NCBI GenBank assembly: GCA_913054445.1
Contig: CAJXIK010000128.1
Span: 1 to 5,926 of the forward strand
Length of the DNA stretch: 5,926 nucleotides
Source: an uncultured Bermanella sp.
Lineage (GTDB): Bacteria > Pseudomonadota > Gammaproteobacteria > Pseudomonadales > Oceanobacteraceae
Direction: 5' to 3'
Shown piece by piece: positions 5,134 to 5,926 of the stretch (positions within the stretch are counted from its first letter, which is position 1; every line of letters begins with the position of its first letter). The translations under genes and the position numbers were made by a program. Under the pieces are notes generated by a model. The model did no database searches. It was not told the origin of the DNA and saw nothing but the letters and a program-made list of their open reading frames with translations.

Positions 5134-5747
5134 CAAAACCCGAACAGAAACCTTCGCGCAAACAGCAAATTCTGCAGGCGCTGGCGCACATGCTGGAAAT
5201 CAACCCCGGCGCTCGCATCACCACCGCCAGCCTCGCCAAGCAGGTGGGGGTCAGCGAGGCGGCCCTGTATCGCCACTTCCCCAGCAAAGCCAAGATGTTT
5301 GAGGGGCTCATAGAATTTATTGAAGCCACTATCTTCACGCGCATCAATCGCATTCGTAGCGAGCACGACAGCACCTATGCCCGCATCGAACACGCCATGA
5401 CCCTAGTGCTCACCTTCGCCGAAAAAAACCCCGGCATGTGCCGTATCTTAACTGGCGATGCCTTGGCCGGAGAAACCGAACGCTTACGCATTAGGGTGGC
5501 GCAGTTTTTTGAGCGCCTAGAAACGCAGCTCAAACAAATATTAAGGGAAGCCGAGTTACGTGATAAGCAGGTGAGCAGCATAGAAGCCGGTGCCGCCGCC
5601 AACTTGTTGCTGGCCTTTGTGGAAGGCCGCATTCGCCAGTATGTGCGCAGCGAGTTTAGCAATAAGCCGCTTAATAATTGGCCGTTGCAGTGGTCGTTTT
5701 TAGCGCGCAACCTGCTGGTTGAAAGCAGGCTGACCGAGCGGTGTTAA
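5130..5747 (+). CDS. slmA: Nucleoid occlusion factor SlmA (TetR family)
   Basis: 205 residues (E. coli SlmA has 198). SlmA is a TetR-type DNA-binding protein that binds specific chromosomal sites as a dimer and, when bound, disrupts FtsZ polymers, blocking septation over the nucleoid. The helix-turn-helix lies at about 28-51 ([25 protein letters not shown]), nearly identical to E. coli [25 protein letters not shown]. The family signature continues in [18 protein letters not shown] (56-73), [13 protein letters not shown] (100-112) and [14 protein letters not shown] (163-176). I chose the ATG at 5130 because it gives [18 protein letters not shown], close to the enteric N terminus. A GTG at 5106 would add eight residues. 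Neither start has a Shine-Dalgarno site. The ATG overlaps the TGA of an upstream open frame, suggesting coupled translation. Also called ttk; it usually follows dut in vibrios and enterics. Confidence 0.95.
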   Translation: [205 protein letters not shown]

Positions 5748-5926
5748 CGTGTAGGTGGGTATAGGCCGAACTAACAGGTTGCGGCCACGGGAGTCAGGAG
5801 GTGTAATTAACTCTTCAAATCAATAAAATATCCAGTTATAGCTTGCCAGCTTAATAAGGTCTGCCTAGGTTTACAAAAGAGGCTTTCTGGTGAATAAATG
5901 ATAGCTGTTAACAACTTTATTGCTCC
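5748..5926. other. AT-rich 3' flank of slmA without a supported gene
   Basis: GGCCG+AAC (5764-5771) can pair with GTT+CGGCC (5778-5786) as an 8-bp stem with one bulged G and a 6-nt loop, but no T-run follows. AGGAGGTG (5796-5803) is a perfect 8-base complement to the 16S rRNA 3' end, yet no start codon with an open frame lies 5-10 bases downstream. TTCAAA (5814-5819) and TATAGC (5837-5842) at 17-bp spacing form a weak promoter-like pair. An ATG at 5898 opens MIAVNNFIA to the window edge without a well-spaced ribosome site. On the minus strand a frame is open from 5926 to a TAA at 5807-5809 (39 codons), compatible with the 3' end of a convergent gene or with chance. Confidence 0.4.

Noticed and set aside
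5807..5926. Minus-strand open frame of 39 codons at the right edge as a convergent gene end
   Set aside because: The peptide (GAIKLLTAIIYSPESL...) matches no family I know. In AT-rich DNA with six frames, such an opening is not rare. It is kept only as a remark in the flank entry.
5898..5926. Start of a new plus-strand gene at ATG 5898 (MIAVNNFIA)
   Set aside because: Only nine codons are visible, and the nearest purine-rich site (AAAAGAGG, 5875-5882) is 15 bases away.
1..5926. A mobile element, CRISPR array, toxin-antitoxin, defence or biosynthetic system
   Set aside because: All sizeable genes are recognised housekeeping genes in syntenic order. No transposase, phage, spacer-repeat array, tRNA or rRNA sequence was seen on either strand.

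Overview
The window is a stretch of conserved chromosomal core genes from a gammaproteobacterium of roughly 55% GC. The proteins resemble those of Pseudomonas, Shewanella and Escherichia. The gene order mixes two familiar arrangements. A pseudomonad-like run (radC / coaBC-dut-algC-argB) is joined directly to slmA, which follows dut in Vibrio, Shewanella and enterics. Together with the marine-type intergenic sequence at the left edge, this suggests a Cellvibrionales/Oceanospirillales-like marine lineage. That placement is inference; no rRNA or other taxonomic marker is present.

Layout. Positions 1-151 are AT-rich non-coding DNA with two small hairpins, possibly a piece of a dispersed intergenic repeat. 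radC lies on the minus strand (152-832). A compact 85-bp divergent region (833-917) carries face-to-face sigma70-type promoters for radC and coaBC whose -10 boxes overlap. On the plus strand come coaBC (918-2111, GTG start), dut (2123-2581), algC (2606-4009), argB (4086-4982) and slmA (5130-5747). Gaps of 11 and 24 bp between coaBC, dut and algC point to one operon. The 76-bp gap before argB contains a -10-like element but no ribosome binding site. The 147 bp between argB and slmA hold two hairpins and a start-less open frame whose TGA overlaps the slmA ATG. Positions 5748-5926 are AT-rich with a hairpin, an orphan Shine-Dalgarno sequence and no convincing gene.

Function. CoaBC makes 4'-phosphopantetheine for coenzyme A. 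Dut removes dUTP and supplies dUMP for thymidylate. AlgC makes mannose-1-P and glucose-1-P for surface polysaccharides. ArgB is the committed, probably arginine-inhibited, kinase of arginine synthesis. SlmA couples nucleoid position to FtsZ assembly. They are linked by growth and housekeeping rather than by one pathway. I see no defence, mobile or secondary-metabolism system. The least explained parts are the frame between argB and slmA, the argB leader, the overlapping divergent promoters and the two flanks.
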